Source of the DNA: Cryobacterium flavum | GTDB lineage: Bacteria; Actinomycetota; Actinomycetes; Actinomycetales; Microbacteriaceae | DNA length: 64,000 bases | Direction: 5' to 3' | Assembly (NCBI RefSeq): GCF_900103805.1 | Contig: NZ_FNIB01000003.1 | Span: 200,987-264,986, forward strand | In this document: positions 36,017 to 44,830 of the stretch, in pieces | Layout: each line of letters starts with the position of its first letter | Position numbering within the stretch: the stretch's first letter is position 1 | Notes under the pieces: generated by a model | Databases searched by the model: none | Seen by the model: only the letters and a program-made list of their open reading frames with translations | What the model was told of the DNA's origin: nothing | Position numbers and translations under genes: made by a program

Positions 36017-37510
36017 ATGACCGCTGGCCCAACCTCCGAACACACGATGCCGTTCGAACAACGGGATGCCGATTCGAACCGGCCGGTTCCTGATCATTTC
36101 GATGTGGTCGTGATCGGTGCCGGCCCGGCTGGAACCGCTGCAGCCCTGCGCGCGGCGAAACTGGGCGCATCCGTCGCCGTCTGCGAATCTGACCGTCTCG
36201 GCGGCACGTGCGTGAACACCGGATGCGTACCCACCCGCGTACTGGCGAAAACGGCTCGGCTCATGCGGGAGATCCGCACCGCCAACGCGTACGGCATCTC
36301 CGTGTCCGAGCGCCCCCTGGACTGGCCCGCCACCGTCGTCCGCGTCCGGCAAACCGTTGACCGGGTGCGTTTGATGAAAAATGAGGCGACGCGATTCGCT
36401 GACGCCGGTGTGGAACTCATTCTTGAGGGGCGCGCCTGCTTTCTGGATGCCTCCACGCTCAGACTGGAATCTGGGCGTCGGGTGACCGCCGGTGCCGTAC
36501 TGGTGTGCGTCGGCGGTCATTCCCGGCGGCTGCCGGTTCCAGGAGCTGAGCTCGCGACGGTACCGGAGCACGTGCTCGACCTTCCGAGTGTTCCCAGTCG
36601 CCTGGCCGTGATCGGCGGGGGAAACACCGGTGCCCAACTGGTCACTGTGTTTCGTTCCTTCGGCTCGGCTGTGACCCTGCTCGATGTGGCCGACCGCGTG
36701 CTCGCCACGTCTGACGAGACCGTCTCGCACGCCGTCGCCCAGGCTTTCGTCGAGCAAGGTGTCATACTCCGCCTGGGCATCGACGGAATTGACGGACTTC
36801 AACGCGCCGCTGACGGCTCGATCACGCTGACCTGGCGGGAGAACGGGCTCGAGAGTGTGAGCAGCTTCGACGCTGTGATCATGGCCACTGGCTGGCCTGC
36901 GGATATCAGTGACCTCGGACTGGAAAATGCCGGTGTCGTCACGAGTCGTTCGTCCGTTCCCGTCGATGCGTATTTTCGAAGTTCGATACCGCACATTTTT
37001 GCTGTTGGCGACGCCAACGGCCGAGATATGCTCGTGCAGGCCGCACAATTCGAAGGAGAGGCCGCGGCCGAGAACGCCGTGTTGGATGCCAATCGACGAA
37101 CCCCGCACCACCTGCTTCCCGCGGGTGGGTTCACCGATCCGGACTACGCAGGTGTCGGTCTGACCGAGGCCGATGCCCGGCGGCGCGACAAGCTGTGCGT
37201 CGTAACGGTGGTGCCCTATTCGCTGCTGGATCGGGCGGTGATCGATGATCGCCAGCGGGGATTCCTCAAGCTCATCGCCGACCGCCGGCGGGAGCTCATT
37301 CTCGGCGCCCACGCGGTCGGTGAAAACGCCGTGGAGGTCATTCAGTCCGTGACGACGGCGATGGCTTCGGGGATCGACGTGGCCACGCTGGCAAACGTGC
37401 GATTCGCCTACCCCACCTACAGCGCCGTGATCGGACTCGCTGCACGAGCCCTGCTGGCCGAGCACGCCGATCGCTCGGCCACGCGGGATGGTCAGACGTC
37501 GATCGTGTAG
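36017..37510 (+). CDS. FAD-dependent pyridine nucleotide-disulfide oxidoreductase
   Basis: The protein is 497 residues. The FAD motif is VVVIGAGPAGTAAALRAAK, the redox disulfide GGTCVNTGCVPTR, the NAD(P) motif AVIGGGNTGAQLV, and a C-terminal dimerisation domain with HAVGENAVEVIQ and PTYSAVIG. This is the lipoamide dehydrogenase / mercuric reductase / Lpd-like family. The usual HxxxxE proton-relay pair near the C-terminus is not evident (PTYSAV replaces the PTxxE-type sequence), so it is probably not a true lipoamide dehydrogenase. No partner complex is nearby. GGGAGACC precedes the ATG. Its 3' end overlaps the convergent DUF2017 gene by 19 bases. Confidence 0.8.
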   Translation: MTAGPTSEHTMPFEQRDADSNRPVPDHFDVVVIGAGPAGTAAALRAAKLGASVAVCESDRLGGTCVNTGCVPTRVLAKTARLMREIRTANAYGISVSERPLDWPATVVRVRQTVDRVRLMKNEATRFADAGVELILEGRACFLDASTLRLESGRRVTAGAVLVCVGGHSRRLPVPGAELATVPEHVLDLPSVPSRLAVIGGGNTGAQLVTVFRSFGSAVTLLDVADRVLATSDETVSHAVAQAFVEQGVILRLGIDGIDGLQRAADGSITLTWRENGLESVSSFDAVIMATGWPADISDLGLENAGVVTSRSSVPVDAYFRSSIPHIFAVGDANGRDMLVQAAQFEGEAAAENAVLDANRRTPHHLLPAGGFTDPDYAGVGLTEADARRRDKLCVVTVVPYSLLDRAVIDDRQRGFLKLIADRRRELILGAHAVGENAVEVIQSVTTAMASGIDVATLANVRFAYPTYSAVIGLAARALLAEHADRSATRDGQTSIV

Positions 37511-38037
37511 ACGAGTTCTTCCTGCAGCATACCGAGCCATTCGTAGAGCTCGCGCAGAAACGGGGTGTTGTCACCAAGGAGGTGCACGACCCCGTCCGGG
37601 GTGATCTGCAGCCGGTCGGCGAGGGTCAGCCGCAGGTCGGTGAGGCTTCGCAGCCAGGCCTGCACGGCATCGGGATCGAGACTGATCGTGAGCGGCTGGA
37701 GGTCGTCGCTGTCGTCGTCGGGGGAGGAATCGGGAGTGTCGGTATCCGCTTCACTGGAACCCAGCGAATTCAGCACGACCTGGGCGTTCTGCGCCTTGCG
37801 ATCGAGCAGGTCGGTCGCCGTGAACCGGCGAAACTCGGCGGCCGCGTCGTCGTCGTCGCGGTAGGCGTCGGGCAGCAGGCGCCCGAAGATTCCGTCGCTC
37901 GCGGCGAGAGAGGGGTCATCGGCACCCGAGTCGAGCATCTCGAGAAGCTGGGTGGTAGCGAGGCGCAGCAGGTCGGCTTCGATCGGTTCGAAGCGGCCGT
38001 GCAGGGTGCCATCCGGCTGAGTGGTGAATCGACTCAC
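37492..38037 (-). CDS. DUF2017 family protein
   Basis: This 181-residue protein has helices rich in Leu and Glu around an acidic linker (SPDDDSDD). It is of unknown function but is found next to clpS across actinobacteria, as here, with ATGA coupling. A role with the ClpS/ClpP protease adaptor system is commonly assumed only from this linkage. Confidence 0.8.
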   Translation of the reverse strand: MSRFTTQPDGTLHGRFEPIEADLLRLATTQLLEMLDSGADDPSLAASDGIFGRLLPDAYRDDDDAAAEFRRFTATDLLDRKAQNAQVVLNSLGSSEADTDTPDSSPDDDSDDLQPLTISLDPDAVQAWLRSLTDLRLTLADRLQITPDGVVHLLGDNTPFLRELYEWLGMLQEELVYTIDV

Positions 38038-38318
38038 TCGTCGGCCTTCGCCAGCGTCGCCATCAGGCCGTAGCCGTGCATGGCTTCGACGTGACGTTCC
38101 ATGGATTCGCGATTGCCAGTGGCCACGACGGCGCGGCCGTTATTGTGCACCTGCAGCATGAGCCGTTCGGCCTGCTTGGGCGAGACGCCGAAGTAGCTGC
38201 GAAAGACGTAGGCCACGTAGGACATGAGGTTCACCGGGTCGTCCCAGACCAGGGTCACCCACGGTCGGTCGAGTGACACGTCCTCGCGAAGGTCGGTCTG
38301 TTCGGTAGTCTGCGTCAC
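38034..38318 (-). CDS. clpS: ATP-dependent Clp protease adaptor ClpS
   Basis: The protein is 94 residues with the ClpS core: [20 protein letters not shown] with the conserved D-D-x-N/V region that reads N-degrons, [20 protein letters not shown] and an [10 protein letters not shown] end. It delivers N-degron substrates to ClpAP/ClpCP. It leads a two-gene operon with DUF2017 and is divergent from sufS. Confidence 0.93.
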   Translation of the reverse strand: MTQTTEQTDLREDVSLDRPWVTLVWDDPVNLMSYVAYVFRSYFGVSPKQAERLMLQVHNNGRAVVATGNRESMERHVEAMHGYGLMATLAKADE

Positions 38319-38413
38319 CCCTTAAGCCTCACACGCTCCCGCCGGGTTTTCCACCGCCGCGTCATACTCGCCCGCGCGGCGTGCGGGTTCGGGGCGAGGG
38401 AATATCCTTGAGT

Positions 38414-39754
38414 ATGACGTCTTTTGCACCATCGTCCGCTTTGTCCCCAGCCCACGGCGCTCAGCACCCTGAGCTGGCCCCGCTGACCAACATCGATGTT
38501 GAGCGCATTCGCAACGACTTTCCGGTGCTGCACCAAACGGTGAACGGGCATCCGCTTGTCTATCTGGACTCTGGCGCCACCTCGCAGAATCCGATCAGCG
38601 TGATGGAAGCCGAGCAGGAATACTACGAGCAGCGCAACGCGGCCGTGCACCGCGGCGCCCACACGCTCGCCGTCGAAGCGACCGAGGGGTTCGAAGCCGC
38701 CCGCGAAAAGGTTGCCGCGTTCGTCGGCGCCCAGACCGACGAGATTGTCTGGACCTCCAACGCCACCGAGGGCATCAACCTGCTGGCCTACAGCTTCTCC
38801 AACGCCTCACTCGGCCTCGGCGGCCCGGCCGCCCGCCGCTTCAGCCTCGGCGCCGGTGACGAGATCGTGGTCACCGAGATGGAACACCACGCCAACCTCA
38901 TTCCCTGGCAGCAACTCGCCCTGCGCACCGGTGCCACGCTGCGCTTCATTCCCGTACTCGACGACGGCACACTCGACCTGCTGGCCGCAGCGGATGTTGT
39001 CGGCCCCCACACGAGACTGCTCGCCTTCACCCACGGCTCCAACGTCACCGGCACCATCAACCCGGTGGCCGAACTCGTGGCCCTGGCCCGCCGCGTCGGT
39101 GCGCTGGTCGTGCTCGACGCCTGCCAGACCGTGCCGCACCTTCCCGTGGACGTCAAGGCGCTCGACGTGGACTTCGCCGTCTTCTCGGGCCACAAGATGC
39201 TCGGCCCCACGGGCATCGGCGCGCTCTACGGTAAAGCCGAACTGCTCGCCGACATGCCGCCGTTCCTCACCGGCGGGTCGATGATCACGACCGTCGACAT
39301 GACTCAAGCTGAGTTTCTCGCTCCGCCGCAGCGCTTCGAGGCCGGCACCCAGCGCATCTCGCAGGCCATCGCCCTGGCCGCGGCCGTCGATTACCTGAGC
39401 GAAACCGGCATGGATCGAGTGCACGCCTGGGAGGCCCAGCTCGGCCAGCGCCTGGTTGCCGGCTTGGCTGAAATCCCCGGTGTACGGCTGCTCGGCCCCG
39501 GTCTCGGCGTGGAACGCCTGGGACTTGCCGCCGTCGACGTCGCCGGAGTGCACGCGCACGACGTCGGTCAGTTTCTCGACGACGCCGGCATCGCCGTGCG
39601 GGTCGGCCATCACTGTGCGCAGCCCCTGCATCGCCGACTCGGCGTGACCGCGTCCACCCGCGCGAGCACCTATCTCTACAACACGACCGATGAGGTCGAC
39701 CTGTTTCTGGCCACCCTCGCCGAGGTCGCCCCCTTCTTCGGAGTCAAGCAATGA
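38414..39754 (+). CDS. sufS: Cysteine desulfurase SufS
   Basis: This 446-residue group II cysteine desulfurase carries HQTVNGHPLVYLDSGATSQ near the N-terminus, HRGAHTLAVEATEGFEAAR, the PLP lysine in FSGHKMLGPTGIGALYG, and the catalytic cysteine in RVGHHCAQPLHRRLG. It supplies persulfide for Fe-S assembly and might also feed FdhD. ATG 38414 precedes the conserved sequence. The gene overlaps sufU by ATGA. Confidence 0.93.
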   Translation: MTSFAPSSALSPAHGAQHPELAPLTNIDVERIRNDFPVLHQTVNGHPLVYLDSGATSQNPISVMEAEQEYYEQRNAAVHRGAHTLAVEATEGFEAAREKVAAFVGAQTDEIVWTSNATEGINLLAYSFSNASLGLGGPAARRFSLGAGDEIVVTEMEHHANLIPWQQLALRTGATLRFIPVLDDGTLDLLAAADVVGPHTRLLAFTHGSNVTGTINPVAELVALARRVGALVVLDACQTVPHLPVDVKALDVDFAVFSGHKMLGPTGIGALYGKAELLADMPPFLTGGSMITTVDMTQAEFLAPPQRFEAGTQRISQAIALAAAVDYLSETGMDRVHAWEAQLGQRLVAGLAEIPGVRLLGPGLGVERLGLAAVDVAGVHAHDVGQFLDDAGIAVRVGHHCAQPLHRRLGVTASTRASTYLYNTTDEVDLFLATLAEVAPFFGVKQ

Positions 39755-40245
39755 GTGACTTGCAGCAGCTGTATCAGACGATCATTCTCGAGCACGCCAA
39801 AGCCCGGCACGGGGCGGTCGAACTCACGCCACTCGCCGAGGCCGTGGCTCTCGGCGCGGCCGGTGGCCGGCGGGTAGCCGAATCGCACCAGATCAACACG
39901 ACCTGTGGTGACGAGGTCACCCTGCGCGTCTCGCTCGGCGTCGGCGCTGAAACGGATTCTGCCGTGAGCGACCTGGTCTGGACCGGCGAGGGCTGCTCGA
40001 TCTCGCAGGCATCCGCTTCGATTCTGACCGACACCCTGCGCGGTCTCAGCATAACCTCGGCACGCGCGTTGCTCGACAACTTTCGGGAGATGCTGCGCTC
40101 CCGCGGAAAGATCGAGCCCGATGAGGAGATTCTCGGCGACGCCGCCGCCTTCGGGGGAGTCTCGCGTTACCCGGCCCGAGTCAAGTGCGCCATGCTGCCC
40201 TGGGTCGCCTTCGAGGCTGCCCTGATCGACGCTGAGTCGCACTAG
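39751..40245 (+). CDS. sufU: SUF scaffold / sulfur acceptor SufU
   Basis: This 164-residue protein is coupled to sufS. The NTTCGDEV, GEGCSISQASASI and RVKCAMLPW motifs hold the three cysteines that bind zinc and accept sulfur in SufU. It differs from IscU by the insertion between the second and third cysteines. It assists SufS in Fe-S cluster assembly. The sufBCD genes are not next to it. Confidence 0.93.
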   Translation: MSDLQQLYQTIILEHAKARHGAVELTPLAEAVALGAAGGRRVAESHQINTTCGDEVTLRVSLGVGAETDSAVSDLVWTGEGCSISQASASILTDTLRGLSITSARALLDNFREMLRSRGKIEPDEEILGDAAAFGGVSRYPARVKCAMLPWVAFEAALIDAESH

Positions 40246-40307
40246 TTTGCTCGTGCCTGCGGCCCGCTCAGATCGACCGGGCCCGGGCCCGGAAAGTGGG
40301 CCAGGCC

Positions 40308-40706
40308 TCAGTTTTCGCCGGTGCCGAGCTCGGCGTGCAGCGGCCAGTCCTGGTCGTCCAGAATGAGCTGCGCGCAGGCGCCCGTGCGGGCGTTGACCAC
40401 GATGGGCGCCATCAGGTTCACCGTCGTGGTGCTCTCGCCGGGGTTGACGACCACGAGCACGAGAGCATCGTCGGGCGTCGTCAGCGACAACGCGATCGAC
40501 TGCTCGCTCGAGATCGCCGGGGTGTAGTTGGGCAGAAAGATGGCCGCGTCGAGAACGAACAGGCGCGTGGTCGGGTGAGCGGATGCCTGCAGCGAGTAGA
40601 GTCCAGCGGCCCCCTCGATCTCGTTGAGCACGAAGTCGGTGAGCGGCGCCAGCCCGGGCGGGGGAGAGACGAAGCTGAGGGTGGGGCTGGTGAGGGTAGT
40701 CGTCAT
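40308..40706 (-). CDS. fliW: Flagellar assembly factor FliW
   Basis: The protein is 132 residues and last of the flgN-flgK-flgL-fliW unit (ATGA overlap with flgL). It has the FliW fold: PPGLAPLTDFVLNEIEGAAG, ALVLVVVNPGESTTTVNLMAPIVV split over two strands, and NARTGACAQLIL. In Bacillus subtilis FliW binds flagellin and, when free, sequesters CsrA, relieving repression of flagellin translation. The hairpins found before the flagellin genes in this window fit the same circuit. No csrA gene is visible here. Confidence 0.9.
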   Translation of the reverse strand: MTTTLTSPTLSFVSPPPGLAPLTDFVLNEIEGAAGLYSLQASAHPTTRLFVLDAAIFLPNYTPAISSEQSIALSLTTPDDALVLVVVNPGESTTTVNLMAPIVVNARTGACAQLILDDQDWPLHAELGTGEN

Positions 40707-41644
40707 GAGAGAAAGTCCATCAGGGTTGGTTGAAGTACACGGGCGGTAACAGCGAGTGCGGCCTGATAGGTCACTTCCTGCAGTTTCAAATCAATGATGA
40801 CCTGGCCCAGGTCGGCGTCTTCGATGCCGGATCGTTGGGCATCCAGTGTGCCGGTCTTTTCGAGCAGGGTTGACTGGGCGCGTTCCATCTGCACCTGGCG
40901 GGCACCCATTTCACTGCGTTGACCGGTCATGATGGCCATCCTTGTGTCGAGTTCCTCAAGGCGAGAGCCCACGTTGACCGCGCTGTTGGTCGAGCGCAGG
41001 TCGGCGACAATATTGTCGAGCAATGCGAAAACCGATGACGAGCCGGTGCTTTCGTCATCCTTGCCGAAGATCGTCGCGCCTGCTGCGTCGACCCGCACGG
41101 TGCTCGTGGCACTGATGCGCCGTTCGACGCTGCTTGCGCCCGCCGTGTCGCCCGAGTATGCGTAGATCGTCGCTCCGGTGCTGTCGGTGCCCGCTGCGGC
41201 AAACGCCATAGCAGCGTCCGAATTGCCGGCGAAGACGCTGCGCCCGAGAAACTTCGTGTTGGCCTGCGAGAGGAGATCGGTTTTGAGTCCGTCGATCTCA
41301 ATGGCAATGGCCTCTTTGGCCGTCGCTGACAGCGAGCCGGAATTGGCGCCCTGCACGGTGAGGTCCCGCACGCGGTTCATGATGTCCGAGACTGACCCGA
41401 GTGAGGATTCGATGGTGGTCAGCCAGTCGTTGCCATTGTCGGCATTGGCGCTGTACTGATCGACCGCACGCATCTCGGCGCGCACCGCCATAGCCGCTGC
41501 AGCCGCGGTCGGATCGTCCGAGGAACGGTTGATGGACTTGAGCGTGCTCGCCTGCTCCTGCAGCCGCGCGAGGTGCGTCATGTTCTCCTGCAGGTTGCGC
41601 TGGGCAGCGCGCATCTGGGTGTGAGTAGTTACCCGATCGACCAT
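40703..41644 (-). CDS. flgL: Flagellar hook-filament junction protein FlgL (HAP3)
   Basis: This 313-residue flagellin-like protein has the N-terminal helix VTTHTQMRAAQRNLQENMTH with the conserved SINRSSDDPTAAA, and a C-terminal VIIDLKLQEVTYQAALAVTA ending in LQPTLMDFLS. It joins FlgK to the filament. Three bases separate it from flgK upstream. Confidence 0.93.
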   Translation of the reverse strand: MVDRVTTHTQMRAAQRNLQENMTHLARLQEQASTLKSINRSSDDPTAAAAAMAVRAEMRAVDQYSANADNGNDWLTTIESSLGSVSDIMNRVRDLTVQGANSGSLSATAKEAIAIEIDGLKTDLLSQANTKFLGRSVFAGNSDAAMAFAAAGTDSTGATIYAYSGDTAGASSVERRISATSTVRVDAAGATIFGKDDESTGSSSVFALLDNIVADLRSTNSAVNVGSRLEELDTRMAIMTGQRSEMGARQVQMERAQSTLLEKTGTLDAQRSGIEDADLGQVIIDLKLQEVTYQAALAVTARVLQPTLMDFLS

Positions 41645-41647
41645 GAG

Positions 41648-43099
41648 CTACCTCCCGACCAATCCGGTGCGGTTGATCAGCGTGTCGAGCATCTCGTCGA
41701 CGGCCGTCATCATGCGGGCCGCGCCCTGATAGGCGTGCTGGAACATCAGCAGGTTGACGTTCTCCTCGTCGAGGTCCACCGAGGAGTTGGCGAGCTGCTG
41801 GTTGGCAGCGCCTGACGCGGTCGAACTGGCCAGTGCGGCTGACTTCAACTCGGTCTGCGTGAGCACGCCGGTCTTGGTGACGAAGTCAGACCACGTGGTG
41901 CTCGGCGAGACGATCGCGCCGTCGACGTCGGTCGCGAATCCGGCGCCGAGCTGGGCGATGGCATCCGCTATGGTACCGTCGTAGGCGCCCGACGTCGCAG
42001 ACGCCCGCACGGCCATGTCAGCGGATGATTTCGGCACAATACTGAGAGCCTGTGCGGCGGGTGCGCCATCTAAAGACGAGAAGAACTCGAAGCCATCGTC
42101 GCCGTCTTGGTTGAAGCCGGTCTTGTAGATGTCGTTGACCGTGGCCTTCAGTTCGGTCGCAAACGTGTTGTACGACGCGGCAGCCTCAGCCAGCGCGCCA
42201 CCGGACCCGCTGACGTTGGCCTCGCCGAGCAGAGACAGTGCGCCGGCCATTTCGCCCCGGTCCATGGTCACGGCGGTGCCGGCGTTGTCGGCCCACACCA
42301 GGGTTACGTCACGGCTATCCTGCATCACTCGCGGAGAGTCGGCGGTGACCTGCACCTGATGCGCGGTGCCGCCGGAGACGAGTGCGTTGCCGCCCACGAG
42401 CACGGTGACGGTGCCGTCGGCCTGCTCGGTGACGCTCGCCCCGGTCAGGGCGGCGATCGTGGTTGTGAGGGCGCTGCGCTGGTCGAGCAGTTCGTTGGCC
42501 GTACCGCCCGTGGCGAGGCTCTGGCGAATCTGCACGTTGAGCGCTGCGACCTGGGTGGCCGCGCCGTTCAGTTCGGAGACCATATTGTTCAGGTCGCTGC
42601 GCACGTTCGACCACTCGTCGGAGACGGCCTGGTAGCCCTCGGAGATCTGGGTGAGCAGTTCGCCGGCCGTGCCGAGCAGCAGCGCTGCGGGGGCTGCGGT
42701 GTCGGTGCCGTTCGATAGGGTCTGCCAGCCGGCCCAGAATTCGTCGAGCTTGGCTGAGATGCCGTTTTTGCCGGGCTCGTTGAGCGAGTCCTCAACCGAA
42801 CCGAGCGCGTTTGCACGCACCGCCGTATAGCCGGCGGTTGCGGCGGTTGCTCGCACGCGGGCATCCAGTTGGGCACTGGCCAGTCGAGCGATGCCGTCCA
42901 TGGCAACGCCCTCGCCGACGCGGGCGCCCTGGGTGAAGATGCCGGTCGGGGCCGTGGCGCCGAGAGCGGAGGTCGATATGCGCTGGCGGGTGTAACCCTC
43001 CGTATTGGCATTGGCAATGTTCTGCCCGACCACGTCGAGGCCCTGGCGCGCGGCAACGAGGCCGGTGTACGCGGTGTTCAAGCCACCAAATGTGCTCAC
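41648..43099 (-). CDS. flgK: Flagellar hook-associated protein FlgK (HAP1)
   Basis: The protein is 483 residues with the canonical opening (AYTGLVAARQGLDVVGQNIA, then ANTEGYTRQRI) and C-terminus (NVNLMMFQ-like NVNLLMFQHAYQGAARMMTA, LDTLINRTGLVGR). It forms the first junction zone above the hook. It lies in operon order flgN-flgK-flgL-fliW. Confidence 0.95.
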   Translation of the reverse strand: MSTFGGLNTAYTGLVAARQGLDVVGQNIANANTEGYTRQRISTSALGATAPTGIFTQGARVGEGVAMDGIARLASAQLDARVRATAATAGYTAVRANALGSVEDSLNEPGKNGISAKLDEFWAGWQTLSNGTDTAAPAALLLGTAGELLTQISEGYQAVSDEWSNVRSDLNNMVSELNGAATQVAALNVQIRQSLATGGTANELLDQRSALTTTIAALTGASVTEQADGTVTVLVGGNALVSGGTAHQVQVTADSPRVMQDSRDVTLVWADNAGTAVTMDRGEMAGALSLLGEANVSGSGGALAEAAASYNTFATELKATVNDIYKTGFNQDGDDGFEFFSSLDGAPAAQALSIVPKSSADMAVRASATSGAYDGTIADAIAQLGAGFATDVDGAIVSPSTTWSDFVTKTGVLTQTELKSAALASSTASGAANQQLANSSVDLDEENVNLLMFQHAYQGAARMMTAVDEMLDTLINRTGLVGR

Positions 43100-43133
43100 C
43101 GTGTTCTCCGTTCTTCTCGTTGGTCGTGCAAAG

Positions 43134-43619
43134 TTACAGGTTGCGGTCGAAAATGCGGGCGGCGGTCACCGGGGCGTCGGTCACTCCGCTGGCGTCGTAG
43201 GTTTTGGGGTTGGCGCTGACCGTGGTCATCGTCTCCTGGGTGGAGCGGGCCGCGGCACGAATAAAACGTTCATTGGTGTCGCGGAGTTCTTTGATCTGGC
43301 TGGTGAGATCGCCCATGGCTTTGAGGTGTGCGGCGAAGATTTCGCCCCACGGCCCCGCGGGAGCATTGGCGGCGAGTTCACGCAGGGTGGCGTCTTCTGC
43401 TGTTCCCCATTGGGTAGCCAGTGCGGCTACCTCAACGGAACGCCCGAGGCCGGCTTCACGCACGAGGTTCAAAACCTGTTCAACCTCGCGAGTGGCGTGT
43501 TGCAGCCAGCGGGACTTGCCGCCCTGCAGCAGAAGCTGTTCCTCTTCGAGTTTGAAGACCAGCAACTCGAGAAGTTCACGTTCTCGCCACAGCAACGCAG
43601 ACAATTCGTTGGCGCCCAT
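43134..43619 (-). CDS. flgN: FlgN-family flagellar export chaperone
   Basis: This 161-residue helical protein starts at ATG 43619 with GGAGGAG seven bases upstream (an ATG at 43643 lacks a site). Long amphipathic helices (LWRERELLELLVFKLEEEQL; IKELRDTNERFIRAAARSTQ) and the place before flgK and flgL fit FlgN, which escorts both to the export gate. Sequence similarity is weak, as usual for FlgN, so the name leans on position. A sigma-28 type promoter stands 70 bases upstream. Confidence 0.75.
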   Translation of the reverse strand: MGANELSALLWRERELLELLVFKLEEEQLLLQGGKSRWLQHATREVEQVLNLVREAGLGRSVEVAALATQWGTAEDATLRELAANAPAGPWGEIFAAHLKAMGDLTSQIKELRDTNERFIRAAARSTQETMTTVSANPKTYDASGVTDAPVTAARIFDRNL

Positions 43620-43691
43620 GACTCCTCCAGCCCACAATTTCACTCGCGCTCAGGGCTACACGGGTGCGTGTGCTCTGGTTCATTCGTTGCC

Positions 43692-43720
43692 ACTATCGGC
43701 CGTGAAAACATCGCGGTTAG
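43692..43720 (-). promoter_or_regulatory. Sigma-28 (FliA) type promoter of flgN-flgK-flgL-fliW
   Basis: On the minus strand, CTAACCG (43720-43714), 12 bases, then GGCCGATAGT (43701-43692). It has the same spacing as the sites at 45324, 48725 and 51234 and the GCCGATA core of sigma-28 promoters. It lies about 73 bases from the flgN ATG. Confidence 0.8.
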
Positions 43721-43782
43721 GCAAAATAGCCTGATTTCTTGCCGAATTGCCCAACCGTGTCCTCTAAAGAGAGGACGAATTA

Positions 43783-43878
43783 ATGTACCAAATGGGCGTT
43801 GTAGCGCTACCCATTTGCCTCCTAGTGGGGGTAGCTTTGATTTCGCAGGCATTGGGGCCTCTCGCGGGAGGTAAGTAA
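43783..43878 (+). CDS. Possible 31-residue hydrophobic peptide before fliA
   Basis: An ATG after GAGAGGA with 7-base spacing opens a 31-codon frame reading MYQMGVVALPICLLVGVALI and ending in AGGK, which would make one membrane span. It is the only visible content of the 208 bases between the flgN promoter and fliA. The DNA also contains the hairpin GTCCTCT-AAAG-AGAGGAC immediately upstream (with the Shine-Dalgarno in one arm) and AAATGGG..CCCATTT inside. It could be a leader peptide, or chance. No known relative recognised. Confidence 0.35.
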   Translation: MYQMGVVALPICLLVGVALISQALGPLAGGK

Positions 43879-43928
43879 GCCCTTCCGTGCACATTCGAAA
43901 ATTGGCATGAGAAGCTCGGGGGACGCAC

Positions 43929-44762
43929 GTGAATCGCACTGACCGCAATGCCCTCGTCGTCGAGAATCTCCCCCTGGTCGGCTACCTCGTTTCGGAGGTG
44001 TGGGCCAAGGCCCGCCACCTCTCCCGTGACGACCTCGCCTCGGCCGGCGCTGTTGCCCTCATTACCTCAGCGGATGCTTTCAACCCCACCCTCGGGGTTC
44101 CCTTCGGAGCCTTCGCCCGGCGCCGCATCATCGGCGCTTTCGCCGACGAGATGCGCTCAAGCGACTGGGCCACCCGCTCCGCTCGCCGCCGCATCAAAGA
44201 AACTCTCGCCGTACAGGACACCCTCGCGGCCGCCCTCGGGCGAACCCCGAACGTGAACGAGATCGCCGATGCTCTCGGTGTCGACCGCGACACCGCCGCG
44301 GCCGGCCTGGCCGACGCGGCCCGCACCCTCTCAGCCCTCGACGACACGACCGCCGAGTTTCTCGTCGCCGACACCGCCATGCCCGAAGAGTCGCTGCTCT
44401 CCACCGAACGTCTCGTCTACCTGCGGGCGGCCATCGCGGCCCTGCCGGAAAAGATGCGCGCCATCGTAGAGCAGATCTACTTCGACGACCGCCCGGTCAA
44501 AGACATCGCCGCGGAACTCGGCACTACGCACTCCGCTGTTTCCCAAATGCGCGCCGAGGCGATTCGCCTGCTGCGCGACGGACTCAGCACGCACTACGCC
44601 GACGAAATCGAAACCGCGGCTGCGTATCAGCCGGAGTCGCGCATTGCTCCGGCTCGCCGCAGCGCCTACCTCGCCCGACTCGCCGACCTCGCCACGGTGG
44701 GAATGACTCGCACCGCGCACGAACACCTGCAGCTCGACACGGTCGAACGCGCAGCATCCTGA
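43929..44762 (+). CDS. fliA: Flagellar sigma factor FliA (sigma-28)
   Basis: The protein is 277 residues from a GTG after GGGGGAC. Region 2 (NLPLVGYLVSEVWAKARHLS, DDLASAGAVAL, FGAFARRRIIGAFADEMRSS), region 3 (LGRTPNVNEIADALGVDRDT) and region 4 (LPEKMRAIVEQIYFDDRPVK, DIAAELGTTHSAVSQMRAEA) are all present, as in FliA/WhiG sigma factors. About 40 C-terminal residues beyond region 4 are lineage-specific. It should read the four CGATAG-type promoters in this window. No FlgM was recognised. Confidence 0.9.
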   Translation: MNRTDRNALVVENLPLVGYLVSEVWAKARHLSRDDLASAGAVALITSADAFNPTLGVPFGAFARRRIIGAFADEMRSSDWATRSARRRIKETLAVQDTLAAALGRTPNVNEIADALGVDRDTAAAGLADAARTLSALDDTTAEFLVADTAMPEESLLSTERLVYLRAAIAALPEKMRAIVEQIYFDDRPVKDIAAELGTTHSAVSQMRAEAIRLLRDGLSTHYADEIETAAAYQPESRIAPARRSAYLARLADLATVGMTRTAHEHLQLDTVERAAS

Positions 44763-44784
44763 CTTTTCAGTAATCTCACCGCTA

Positions 44785-44798
44785 GCCCATGGATGGGC
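44785..44798 (+). promoter_or_regulatory. Leader hairpin with GGA in the loop, mini-flagellin (CsrA-type site)
   Basis: GCCCATGGATGGGC: the arms pair and leave ATGGAT at the tip, with the GGA core required by CsrA. It ends about 20 bases before the CACGGAAG ribosome site, itself a second GGA. The same element precedes the other flagellin genes. Confidence 0.65.
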
Positions 44799-44830
44799 CG
44801 GCTTCATAACACCTCACGGAAGAAACCCTC

